Shown: positions 54,054-62,225 of the stretch, one piece after another
Numbering within the stretch: the stretch's first letter is position 1
Layout: each line of letters opens with the position of its first letter
From: Puniceibacterium sp. IMCC21224
Lineage (GTDB): Bacteria > Pseudomonadota > Alphaproteobacteria > Rhodobacterales > Rhodobacteraceae
Length of the DNA: 64,000 nt
Assembly: GCF_001038505.1 (NCBI RefSeq)
Contig: NZ_LDPY01000001.1
Span: 1,922,001-1,986,000 of the forward strand
Direction: 5' to 3'
Made by a program: the position numbers and the translations under genes
Notes under the pieces: model-generated
Databases searched by the model: none
The model's input: only the letters and a program-made list of their open reading frames with translations
Told to the model about the DNA's origin: nothing

Positions 54054-54801
54054 CGGACGGATTGCGCTGGTCACGGGGGCAGGCGGCGGGATTGGCCGTG
54101 CCACGGTTTCGGCACTGTATGATGCGGGCTGCACTGTGGTTGCAACCGATCTGCCGGATATGTTGAACGCGGCACCACAGCAGCATGGTGTGCATCTGCG
54201 ACCGCTGGATGTCACGGACGCCGTGGCCGTCGATGCGCTCGTGGCCGAGGTCGAGGCAGAGCTGGGACCGGTGGAGCTGTTCGCCGGGACGGCTGGTATC
54301 CTGTCGACCCAACCCATAGCTGAACTTAGCGCCGAGGAGTGGCACCGGGTGTTTGATGTCAACATGCATGGCTCCTTTCACGTCACCCGTGCCGTGGCGC
54401 GTGGCATGGCAGCGCGGCAGCGCGGGGCAATGGTGGTGGTCAGTTCGAACGCTGGCGGCATCCCACGCCTCAATATGTCCGCTTATGCGGCGTCCAAGGC
54501 GGCGTTGACGATGTATGTCCGCTGTTTGGGGCTTGAGCTTGCTCCGCGGGGCATCCGCTGCAATGTGATTGCGCCGGGATCGACGCTGACCCCGATGCAG
54601 ACTGGCATGTGGGCCGACGCCAGCGGCGCAGAGGCGGTGATTGCAGGATCGCTCGAAGGGTTCAAAACCGGCATCCCGCTGGGCAAGCTGGCGACGTCCG
54701 AAGATATCGCCAATTCGGTGATGTTCCTGCTGTCAGAGCAGGCCGGCCATATCGCGATGGCCGATCTGTACGTGGATGGTGGCGCGACCCTGCGGGGGTA
54801 G
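54034..54801 (+). CDS. entA: 2,3-Dihydro-2,3-dihydroxybenzoate dehydrogenase (EntA-like SDR)
   Basis: The 255-residue short-chain dehydrogenase has the TGAGGGIGRA cofactor motif, a serine in VVVSSNAGG and the YAASK catalytic pair. The segments NAGGIPRLNMSAYAASK and NVIAPGSTLTPMQ match the EntA/DhbA group, which oxidises dihydro-DHB to 2,3-dihydroxybenzoate. It overlaps the end of entF. GGGAAAGGG suits the second of two close ATG codons (54034 rather than 54028). It ends the biosynthetic operon, 6 bp from the convergent hydroxylase gene. Confidence 0.92.
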   Translation: MQLTGFDGRIALVTGAGGGIGRATVSALYDAGCTVVATDLPDMLNAAPQQHGVHLRPLDVTDAVAVDALVAEVEAELGPVELFAGTAGILSTQPIAELSAEEWHRVFDVNMHGSFHVTRAVARGMAARQRGAMVVVSSNAGGIPRLNMSAYAASKAALTMYVRCLGLELAPRGIRCNVIAPGSTLTPMQTGMWADASGAEAVIAGSLEGFKTGIPLGKLATSEDIANSVMFLLSEQAGHIAMADLYVDGGATLRG

Positions 54802-54807
54802 GGGCGG

Positions 54808-55488
54808 CTAGACCTCGGCCCATTGGCGCAGCAGATTGTGGTAGATGCCGCTTAGATCGGTGACAACCGGGTTTTGGGCATCCGCGATGGTCAGGCGCTG
54901 GATCGAGGTGTCGAGTTCGAACAGCAGGCGGCGTTTTTCGATATCGCGCACCAGGCTTTGAATCCAAAAGAATGACGACACCCGCGCGCCACGTGTCACC
55001 GGCTCGACCCGGTGCAGGGAGGTCGCGGGATAGAGAATAAGGTCGCCCGCCGCCAGTTTGACCCCATGGGCACCGAACGTATCTTCGACCACCAATTCGC
55101 CGCCATCGTAATCGTCGGGATCGGTCAGGAACAGGGTGCAGGACAGATCGGTGCGGATGCGGCTACCGTCCAGCGGCGACACGCGCATGGCATTGTCGAT
55201 ATGGTTGCCAAAGGTCTGGCCGGGTCCGTAGCTGTTGAACATTGGCGGATACAGCTGATGCGGCAGGGCGGCCGCGACGAACAGCGGATGCGCCAGCACG
55301 GCGCGGCGCACCATCTCACCGGCCTGACGCGCGGCGTCGCCGGTTTCGGGCAACTGATCATTGCGTTTGACCTGTGCTGCGATATGGCCCGCCGTCGCAC
55401 TGCCATCGGCCCAGCCGCCGACATCGACGACCGCGCGGCATTGTGTGACCTGGTCCGGGGTCAGGACGTTGGGAACGTGCAATAGCAT
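54808..55488 (-). CDS. Fe(II)/2-oxoglutarate PKHD-type hydroxylase (PiuC/YbiX-like)
   Basis: The 226-residue dioxygenase has the metal-binding His96-x-Asp98 ([10 protein letters not shown]) and distal His159 (TSLHRV), followed by the 2-oxoglutarate Arg region [10 protein letters not shown]. PiuC/YbiX genes typically follow siderophore receptor genes and are iron-regulated. Here too it follows the TonB receptor on the same strand, separated by a hairpin. The substrate is unknown; modification of the receptor or siderophore has been supposed for the family. Confidence 0.92.
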   Translation of the reverse strand: MLLHVPNVLTPDQVTQCRAVVDVGGWADGSATAGHIAAQVKRNDQLPETGDAARQAGEMVRRAVLAHPLFVAAALPHQLYPPMFNSYGPGQTFGNHIDNAMRVSPLDGSRIRTDLSCTLFLTDPDDYDGGELVVEDTFGAHGVKLAAGDLILYPATSLHRVEPVTRGARVSSFFWIQSLVRDIEKRRLLFELDTSIQRLTIADAQNPVVTDLSGIYHNLLRQWAEV

Positions 55489-55512
55489 TTAAACCTGCCT
55501 TTCATGTGGAAA

Positions 55513-55534
55513 GGGGCCGCCCAAAGGCGGCCCC
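55513..55534 (-). terminator. Hairpin between TonB receptor and hydroxylase
   Basis: A perfect 9-bp stem (GGGGCCGCC / GGCGGCCCC, CAAA loop) lies after the receptor stop in the minus direction. Only TTTCC follows, so it may attenuate transcription into the hydroxylase gene rather than stop it fully. Confidence 0.65.
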
Positions 55535-55557
55535 CGTTTTCTGGAAACTCGCCGCAA

Positions 55558-57813
55558 TCAGAATTCGAAGTTTGCGGTCAGGTTGATCGAGCGGCCAGCC
55601 GCAACCGTGGCATAGTGGGTGCTGTACGATTTCTCGATATAGCGGTTGTCGGTCAGGTTGTTGATGAACAGCCGCAGCGACGCCTTGTCGTTGAACTGAT
55701 ATTGCGCCATCGCGTCCAGCCGCCAGAACCCGTCAAATTCGCGGGTGTTGGCGCTGTCGCCGAACTGCGAACTTCGATAGGTGGCGCCACCGCCCAGAGT
55801 GAGTTGCGGCGTCGCCTCGTAAGTCGACCAGACGTTAAAACTGTGCTTGGGCGTGTTGGGGAATTCGTTGCCCGCATTGCTGCCGTCGCCATCGTCGATG
55901 ATGACCGCATCCAGATAGGTGTAGCCGCCGAACACCGTCCAGCGATCGTTGATATTGCCGGCCAGGCCCAATTCGAACCCGCGCACGCGGTTTTCACCCA
56001 GGTTCTTGGTCACGCCGTTGTCGCTGACGCGGGCATTGCTGGTCTTGTTCTCGAAAATGGCAGCATTGAGCGACAGGTTGCCATTATAGAGGTCCCATTT
56101 GGTACCCAGTTCCAGGCTGGTGGTGCGCACCGGATCCAGATCCTCGACTGCGGTGGACAGGTTATCGCCGCCTTCACCGTTGGACAGACCCGCAGGTTCC
56201 GCAGCTGTGGCAAAGCTCAGATAGATGCTGCCGTTTGGACGTGGTTTGTAGACGGCGCCCAGCTGATAGGTGAAGAATTCGGAATCGCTCTCTCCGCTGT
56301 AGGGGCCACCGCGTCCACCTGCGGTTTCGCGCTCAACATGGAAGTTGTCGTAGCGCAGACCAAAGTTCGCCTGCCATTTTTCGTTGAACTCGATCGTGTC
56401 GAAGGCAAAGATCGACAGGGTCTCCGCCGAGCCGGTGGTCGCCGATGTCGACCGGGCAACGGAACCCGACCATGGATCGCCGGGGTTGGGGTTGAACAGC
56501 GATGTACAGTTATAGTTCGATGCCGCCCCGACAAGCGCCGCGGTACAGTTCCTGGAATTGTTGGGATCCAGCGGATCGGCATCGGTGTCGACCGAATAGC
56601 CTGCGTTTGTGCTCTCTTCTTTGCTGATCTCGACCCCAAGGGCAAAGCTGTGGCGCAGCCGCCCAGTGGTTGCTGTACCGGTGAGTTCGGTCAGGTTGTA
56701 CCAGGATTCGGTTTCCGAGCCGCGTGATTTCACTGAGCGCCAGACATAGCCGTTTGCCACGTTGCCGGCGCTGTCGTCCGGGTTGGTGGCGATGTATTCC
56801 AGCGATGATTTGGTGAACCGTGTGGTGTTGGAAATCATCAGTGTCGGGTTGAGGTCATACTCGAACCGCATGGTGGCGGAATCGTTGCTGGATTCCTGGA
56901 AATCGCGATCCGACAGGCCATAGAAGTTGTCGTAATCCACATCGGCAAGGTCCCCGGTGCCCGCAATCCATGGGATGCCGTAGTCGGGGGTATTGTCCTC
57001 TTCATAGTGGCTGTAGGACAGGGTCGAACGGAAAGGAGTGTTCATCCCGAATGAGATTGTTGCGGCTCCGCCGAACGAGCTTTCTTCGACGTCGTCGCGC
57101 CCGGCGATGCCGCCGCTTTGTTTCATCAGGTTGATACGCGCCGCGATGGTGTCGGACAGGACAAAGTTGCTGTCCAGCGTCGCGCCGGCGGTCTGGTCGG
57201 TGCCATAGGTCAGGCTGCCGCGAGTGAATTCATAATCCTTCGCGGTTTTGGACACCAGATTGATACTGCCGCCAGCGCCGCCGCGTCCGCTGAACGCCGA
57301 ATCCGCGCCTTTGACGATTTCGACCTGTTCAAGGTTGAACGTGCCACGGCTTTGCGCGCCGGGGTCACGCATGCCATCGACCAGAACGCTGTTTTCCGCA
57401 CTGAATCCACGGATGATCGGCCGGTCGGCGTTCGGTGTGCCGCCTTCGCCCGAGTTCATGCTGATGCCAGGGGTGGTGCGGAACACCTCTTCCAGCGTGG
57501 TGATCCCGCGCTCTTCGAGCAGTTCTGCGGGCAGCACAGTCACAGTCTTGGGGGTGTCGAGCAGCGGCGCGGTAAAGCGGCTGTCCGCCGAAGATTCGAC
57601 GTTCAGCGGCGCTTCGCCGTCCTGGCCTTCGACCAGGATCGCGTCGATTTCTGTGGCGCCGGTGGTGTCCTGCGCAACGGCTGGCATCGACAGGCCAGCC
57701 GCAGCGGACAGCCCAAGGCCAAAAGCGGTGGTCAGGGTGCGCCCGTTTCGCGCGGTGTCGTGGCGCCACGATCTGATCGGTGCGCGTGTGGTCGGAATTG
57801 GTAGGTCTGTCAT
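55558..57813 (-). CDS. TonB-dependent catecholate siderophore receptor (Fiu/CirA-like)
   Basis: The 751-residue outer-membrane receptor has a long N-terminal leader with a signal core (TTAFGLGLSAAAGLSMPAVAQ), a plug domain (DTPKTVTVLPAELLEERG, FRTTPGISMNSGEGG, IIRGFSAENSVLVDGMRD, GRGGAGGSINLVSK) and a 22-strand barrel ending RSINLTANFEF. The plug sequence resembles monomeric catecholate receptors such as Fiu. Its place in the locus makes the DHB-serine siderophore the expected ligand. The upstream 238-bp gap contains an AT-rich patch (57920-57962). Confidence 0.93.
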   Translation of the reverse strand: MTDLPIPTTRAPIRSWRHDTARNGRTLTTAFGLGLSAAAGLSMPAVAQDTTGATEIDAILVEGQDGEAPLNVESSADSRFTAPLLDTPKTVTVLPAELLEERGITTLEEVFRTTPGISMNSGEGGTPNADRPIIRGFSAENSVLVDGMRDPGAQSRGTFNLEQVEIVKGADSAFSGRGGAGGSINLVSKTAKDYEFTRGSLTYGTDQTAGATLDSNFVLSDTIAARINLMKQSGGIAGRDDVEESSFGGAATISFGMNTPFRSTLSYSHYEEDNTPDYGIPWIAGTGDLADVDYDNFYGLSDRDFQESSNDSATMRFEYDLNPTLMISNTTRFTKSSLEYIATNPDDSAGNVANGYVWRSVKSRGSETESWYNLTELTGTATTGRLRHSFALGVEISKEESTNAGYSVDTDADPLDPNNSRNCTAALVGAASNYNCTSLFNPNPGDPWSGSVARSTSATTGSAETLSIFAFDTIEFNEKWQANFGLRYDNFHVERETAGGRGGPYSGESDSEFFTYQLGAVYKPRPNGSIYLSFATAAEPAGLSNGEGGDNLSTAVEDLDPVRTTSLELGTKWDLYNGNLSLNAAIFENKTSNARVSDNGVTKNLGENRVRGFELGLAGNINDRWTVFGGYTYLDAVIIDDGDGSNAGNEFPNTPKHSFNVWSTYEATPQLTLGGGATYRSSQFGDSANTREFDGFWRLDAMAQYQFNDKASLRLFINNLTDNRYIEKSYSTHYATVAAGRSINLTANFEF

Positions 57814-57919
57814 GGTGATCCCCGGTGGCAGAATGAGAAAAGTGATTCTGCTTGCTTAGGGACGCTGCGGATGCAGGCCGCGTGTGGCTGGCTGGTCCGG
57901 TCGGTGTAAAACAATACCT

Positions 57920-57962
57920 GACAATTTCAAGTGGTCTTTGTAATATTCTGATAATAATGCGG
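57920..57962. promoter_or_regulatory. AT-rich putative iron-responsive promoter of the receptor
   Basis: The patch includes TAATATTCTGATAATAATGC, which partly resembles Fur-type GATAAT repeats, about 110-140 bp upstream of the receptor ATG. The match is imperfect and the regulator in this group may differ, so this is a candidate only. Confidence 0.3.
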
Positions 57963-58051
57963 CTTTTCTCTGCGCTGCGCTGCGCTGCAACAGTGACACA
58001 GCCCGGGACATGCCCAGGCTGTGATCAGATCAAGTGTGACGGATCAGGGCA

Positions 58052-59437
58052 TCAATCGATAAGGCTGATTCGCGTGATCAGATTGCCTTCGTCATCGTTC
58101 TGTCCTGCAGCCTTGTTCACCAGGAACACCTCGCCTTTGCCGTCTGTTGCCATGGCATTGGGGCGGCTGCCAGAGGGCAGGTTGGCGACAATCTCACCCT
58201 CGGGCGACAGGACCACCAGCCGGTCGGCGAGGCGAATGGATACAAATGTCAGCCCGGATGCGGGATCCACCAGTGCGTTCAGCGGGTTAGCGCCCACGCT
58301 TACGGTTCTGACAATGTCGCCCGATGCCAGATCGACATATGCCAGATTGTCGCTTTGCTGGCCGGTGACGATGGCCTGATTGGTCGCCGGATCATAGGTG
58401 ACGCCGATTGCCCCTTTGACAGGGGTCGCAAAGACATCCGTGACCACGCCCGATGTCAGATCGACGGTTGCCACCTCGTTCGATGCCAAGCTTGTCACCA
58501 CCAGCCGGTTGCCTGTAGCATCCAGAGCCATCGCACCGATGCCGAAATCCTGCCCGCGCAGCTTTGAGGTGATTTCAATCACACCGGCAGGTTCCAGCGT
58601 CTTGGTGTCAAATACCGCGATTTCACCGGTAAAGACCTGACCGACATAGGCTTTGCCGTCATGCACCAGAACGCCGCGGGCGTGCTGCGCCAGTCCGGCG
58701 GGAAATTGTTTGATCAGCGACAGATCTTCGGGGTTATAGACTGCGACAGTATTTACGCGGGTGTTTGTGACCCAGATCTGATTTTCTGTATCGGAGACGG
58801 TGATGCCGAATACGCCAATGACACCGGGTGCGCGGCCATCGTCACGCGCCGGGGCTGCCGGGGGGGTGACCTGCGCCAGGATATCGAGGGTGTCGGGGTC
58901 CAGCTTGTAAAGTGCCGAAAAGTCCGACACGCCGCGCCCGGTGGACGAGGTGACATACAGCGCATTTTGCTGCTGGGAATAGGCCGCCTCATACAGCCCG
59001 CCCTCAAGCTGTTTCGAGGTCATGGCGAAGTTGTCCATGCCCAGATCCGCCAGTACCGGCGACACCTTCATCTCGACAATCGCGTTATAGGCGGGCGAGG
59101 CGAATTCAGCCACCAGCGGATAGGTGCCCGGCGCGGCGGTGTCGGGAATGGTGATATCGGCGCTCAGCTCGCCTTTGTCATCGGCGGCAAAGCTCTGGCC
59201 ATCGGCCAGCGCCAGCCCGTTCAATCGCAATATCATGGTCTGACCCGGTGTCAGACCCTGGGCGCTGATCTGCGCGGTCGAGCCAGCGACAACTGCACCC
59301 TGACCGTCTGCCAGTCCGGCGCGCAGCCGTGCGCCATACCCGGTATCAAGGTTGTTAAACGTGTCCTGGGCCTGCGCGGTCATGGCGGTGGTGGCCAGCA
59401 GCAGCGCCAAAAGAGCGGGACGGATAGAGGTGATCAT
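58052..59437 (-). CDS. YncE-like periplasmic beta-propeller protein
   Basis: The 461-residue protein has a signal peptide (cleavage near MTAQAQ), an N-terminal Ig-like module of about 100 residues (GSTAQISAQGLTPGQTMILRLNG through TYPLVAEF), then a seven-bladed YVTN/YncE-type propeller (QIWVTNTRVNTVAVYN, VGQVFTGEIAVFD, VVTSLASNEVATVDL). E. coli YncE is a secreted, iron-regulated propeller encoded next to a TonB receptor gene, and the same neighbourhood is seen here. The molecular role is unresolved. Confidence 0.85.
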   Translation of the reverse strand: MITSIRPALLALLLATTAMTAQAQDTFNNLDTGYGARLRAGLADGQGAVVAGSTAQISAQGLTPGQTMILRLNGLALADGQSFAADDKGELSADITIPDTAAPGTYPLVAEFASPAYNAIVEMKVSPVLADLGMDNFAMTSKQLEGGLYEAAYSQQQNALYVTSSTGRGVSDFSALYKLDPDTLDILAQVTPPAAPARDDGRAPGVIGVFGITVSDTENQIWVTNTRVNTVAVYNPEDLSLIKQFPAGLAQHARGVLVHDGKAYVGQVFTGEIAVFDTKTLEPAGVIEITSKLRGQDFGIGAMALDATGNRLVVTSLASNEVATVDLTSGVVTDVFATPVKGAIGVTYDPATNQAIVTGQQSDNLAYVDLASGDIVRTVSVGANPLNALVDPASGLTFVSIRLADRLVVLSPEGEIVANLPSGSRPNAMATDGKGEVFLVNKAAGQNDDEGNLITRISLID

Positions 59438-59588
59438 GGAGAGGTATCCTTTGATATGAAGCAGGCACCTGCCGGGTGGCAGGTTCGATGGTCGGGGGCC
59501 CTGTTTGCTTCAGAATATCTGTGGCTCGGTCGGTGCCGGAACGATCCGGCAGGAAAGGGCCAGGGCGGTGCCTTTCCGAATGGGGTGG
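59438..59588. other. Gap between esterase and propeller genes
   Basis: The 151-bp gap holds a 7-bp inverted repeat (GGAAAGG at 59552-59558 and CCTTTCC at 59571-59577) just after the esterase stop in the minus direction, without a T-tract. The ribosome-binding site of the propeller gene (AGGATACCTCTCC on the minus strand) lies at the left end. Confidence 0.4.
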
Positions 59589-60392
59589 TCAGATCCGGGT
59601 TGCGGCCTCCAACGCGTGCGGCAGCGACAGCGCCAGCGCGGGACCGTGCTGCGCGCCGGGGAAAACCGTCTGCCGCATCGTCAGATCGCCGCGCTGTTCC
59701 AGCCGGTCCAGCAGGCGTAACGTTGCGGGCGCCGGCGCGGGGCGTTGCAGGGGCGGCGCGCCCGAGCGGCTTTCGTTGTCTCCCATGGTGCATAGCAACT
59801 GGCGACGTCCCAGTGGTGGGGCGGCAATTGCCAAGGCAGTGATTGTCGCTTCAGCTGCCCAAACGGACGGGCTGGCGGGAACATACCCGGCGAATTGTTC
59901 GGGGGCGGTCAGCAATTGCGTCAGGGTAAACAACCCGCCGACTGAATGCCCCCAAAGGCTGCGGCGCGTTGGATCAATCTCAAGTCCGGCTTCGGCGCTT
60001 TGGCGCAGATCGCCTGTCAGCAGTGTTGAAAAGACCCGCGCGTTGCCAGTGGCATAGTTGAGGTTGGCTGTCTCATCCGGCAACAGGGTCGGTGTATAGT
60101 CGCGATAGCGGTCAACCGGAGAAAAGGCGCGGGGGGTGTCATACCCCACGGCGATCACGGCAACGCCGGGGTGGCGCGCCAGTAGATCCGGCACCAGAAG
60201 CGGCGGCAGCGCCCCGCCATCTAGCATATAGAGCACCGGACCTTCGGGGCGCAGTGGTCGCGCGATAAACAATCGCAGATCGGTGGCATCGCTTCGGGGC
60301 AGGATGCGCTGGCTCAGGTCATGCGTTGGATGTGGCCCCTGCCACAGGTCGGTCTGCGCCGGGGCATGGCGGATGTCAGCAGGCGTCGGCAT
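59589..60392 (-). CDS. Siderophore esterase (Fes/IroE-like alpha/beta hydrolase)
   Basis: The 267-residue esterase has the nucleophile elbow GHSVGG (Ser150), the oxyanion segment VLYMLDGG near residue 53, AVGYDTP and SPSVWAAE, and the terminal His in GAQHGPALALSLPHAL. Its sequence fits the IroE/Fes-like group that hydrolyses catecholate trilactones. No signal peptide is seen, so it probably acts in the cytoplasm after import, as Fes does. It overlaps the ABC ATPase gene by 17 bp. Confidence 0.87.
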   Translation of the reverse strand: MPTPADIRHAPAQTDLWQGPHPTHDLSQRILPRSDATDLRLFIARPLRPEGPVLYMLDGGALPPLLVPDLLARHPGVAVIAVGYDTPRAFSPVDRYRDYTPTLLPDETANLNYATGNARVFSTLLTGDLRQSAEAGLEIDPTRRSLWGHSVGGLFTLTQLLTAPEQFAGYVPASPSVWAAEATITALAIAAPPLGRRQLLCTMGDNESRSGAPPLQRPAPAPATLRLLDRLEQRGDLTMRQTVFPGAQHGPALALSLPHALEAATRI

Positions 60393-61167
60393 GGCGCACC
60401 CCGTCGGTATGGACATGCAGGAACCCGCGCGAACAGCGTTCGACCCGCGCCTGCACGTCATAGGCACGCGCCAGCGTGGTCGGTGTCACCACCTCTTCGG
60501 GCAGGCCGGCTGCGATCACCTGACCCGCCTGCATCAGCACGATGCGGTCGGCCCAGCGCAACGACAGTTCCAGATCATGCAGCACCACAATCCCCAGCGC
60601 CTGAGATGAGGTCAGCACATCGCGCAGGATCTCCATCACTTCGAACTGGCGCCGAGGATCGAGAGCGCTGGTCGGTTCATCCAGCAGCAATACCTTGGGC
60701 TGCCGTATCAGCGTCTGTGCCAACCCGGCCAGTTGCCGTTGTCCGCCCGACAGGCGCGACAACGGGCGCAGCGCCAGATCGGCGATACCCAGCCGTGACA
60801 GCATCGCCACCGCCTGTCTCCGCGCCTGATCGGGTGCAGATCCACCCGGCGCGGCCCTTAATGCGGTCAGGACCGCATCCAGCACCGACAGTTCGGCGTT
60901 TTGTTCCGTGGATTGCGGCATGTAACCAACCAGCTGCGCCCGTTCGCGGCGGCCGATCTGCGACAGGTCGACATCGTTTAGGGAAACCGCGCCCGAGGCG
61001 GGCAGCAGGCCAGCCAGCGATTGCAGCAGCGTCGTCTTGCCGGCGCCATTTGGACCAATCAGCGCGGTCAGGCTGCCGGGTGGCAGCGTCGGCAGGTCAA
61101 TGCCGCGCAGCACCTCGGCTCCGCCGCGCCGCAGGTGCAAGTTGCGAATGCTCAGACCGTTTGCCAT
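60376..61167 (-). CDS. Ferric-siderophore ABC transporter ATPase
   Basis: The 263-residue FepC/FecE-type ATPase has Walker A GPNGAGKTT at 38-46, the signature LSGGQRQLAGLAQ, Walker B VLLLDEPTSALD and the H-loop histidine in VVLHDLELSLRWAD. It powers import across the inner membrane with the FecCD permease immediately upstream, to which it is coupled by ATGA. Confidence 0.94.
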   Translation of the reverse strand: MANGLSIRNLHLRRGGAEVLRGIDLPTLPPGSLTALIGPNGAGKTTLLQSLAGLLPASGAVSLNDVDLSQIGRRERAQLVGYMPQSTEQNAELSVLDAVLTALRAAPGGSAPDQARRQAVAMLSRLGIADLALRPLSRLSGGQRQLAGLAQTLIRQPKVLLLDEPTSALDPRRQFEVMEILRDVLTSSQALGIVVLHDLELSLRWADRIVLMQAGQVIAAGLPEEVVTPTTLARAYDVQARVERCSRGFLHVHTDGVRHADAC

Positions 61168-62225
61168 CACGCGCCCCGCCGCAGGATCAGCGCCAGAAAC
61201 ACCGGCAACCCGACCAGCGATGTGACAATGCCCGTTGGCAACAGCACGCCGGGAATCAGTACCTTGGACAGGGTTGAGGATGCTAGCAGCACCGCCGCCC
61301 CGACCAGCGCGCTTGCCGGTAGAAAGAACCGATGATCTTCGCCGACAGCCAGTCGGGCGATATGTGGCGCGACCAGCCCGATAAATCCGATGGTACCGAC
61401 AAAGGCGACTGAAATGGCCGCCAGTAGCGTCACCCGCAGCAGTGCTGCCAGCCTTAGACGGCCCGTGTCGATCCCCAGCGCGCGGGCGCGATCTTCGCCC
61501 AACCGCAGTGCGGTCAGCTGCCAACTGCTGGCCATCGACCACGGGGCGACGACGGCCAGACAAACCGCCAGAACGGCAAGCTGGCTCCATTTTGTCTGCG
61601 ACAGGCTGCCCAGCGTCCAGTGCACAAATTCTTGCAACGCGCTTTGCGAGGCGGTGAATTGCAGCAGCGCCACCAGCGCATTAAAGCCAAAGACCAGCGC
61701 GATGCCCAGCAATACGATGGTGCCCGGGCCGCGCCCCAGTCTAGATGCTACAAATTGCAGGATCAGCATGGCAGCTGCGGCAAAGACAAAAGCGTTAACC
61801 GGCACCAGCCAGCTGATCGGCAGCCAGGGCAGCGACACATTGGCGATCAGCGCCAGCGCCGCCCCAAGCGATGCCGCCGACGACACGCCCAGCGTAAACG
61901 GACTGGCCAGCGGATTGTCGAGGATAGTCTGCATCTCGGCCCCCGCCAGTGCCAGCGCGGCACCAACCAGCAGCGCGGTCAGCGTCTGTGGCAGGCGCAC
62001 GTTCCAGACGATCAACGCATCGGTCGGCACATCGGACGTGCCAAACAGCGCCTTCAGGACAGCGGATGGCGACATCATCGTGGCCCCGGTGAACAGATCC
62101 AGCAGAAAAGTCAGCACCACCAGCGCACCAATTGCGGCCACCAGCAACGCCCGCCGCCGCAGGGTTCGGCTGTGCTGGTCCAGGATTGCCTCGGGGGTGA
62201 TGGCGGCGTCGGTCATCGCGCTCAT
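61167..62225 (-). CDS. Ferric-siderophore ABC transporter permease (FecCD family)
   Basis: The 352-residue permease has about ten membrane helices and family landmarks RLPQTLTALLVGAALALAGAEMQ, NPLASPFTLGVSSAASLGAAL and the coupling-helix region GFIGLVAPHIARL. Only one permease gene is present, so the pore is probably a homodimer, unlike FepDG. It overlaps the binding-protein gene by ATGA on one side and the ATPase gene by ATGA on the other. Confidence 0.94.
   Translation of the reverse strand: MSAMTDAAITPEAILDQHSRTLRRRALLVAAIGALVVLTFLLDLFTGATMMSPSAVLKALFGTSDVPTDALIVWNVRLPQTLTALLVGAALALAGAEMQTILDNPLASPFTLGVSSAASLGAALALIANVSLPWLPISWLVPVNAFVFAAAAMLILQFVASRLGRGPGTIVLLGIALVFGFNALVALLQFTASQSALQEFVHWTLGSLSQTKWSQLAVLAVCLAVVAPWSMASSWQLTALRLGEDRARALGIDTGRLRLAALLRVTLLAAISVAFVGTIGFIGLVAPHIARLAVGEDHRFFLPASALVGAAVLLASSTLSKVLIPGVLLPTGIVTSLVGLPVFLALILRRGA

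Noticed and set aside
55504-56727. A 407-codon plus-strand frame opposite the TonB receptor
   Set aside because: The receptor on the other strand has full plug and barrel motifs; this frame is its shadow.
58661-59842. A 393-codon plus-strand frame opposite the YncE-like propeller
   Set aside because: It is antisense to a protein with a signal peptide and repeated blades, and it has no recognisable domain.
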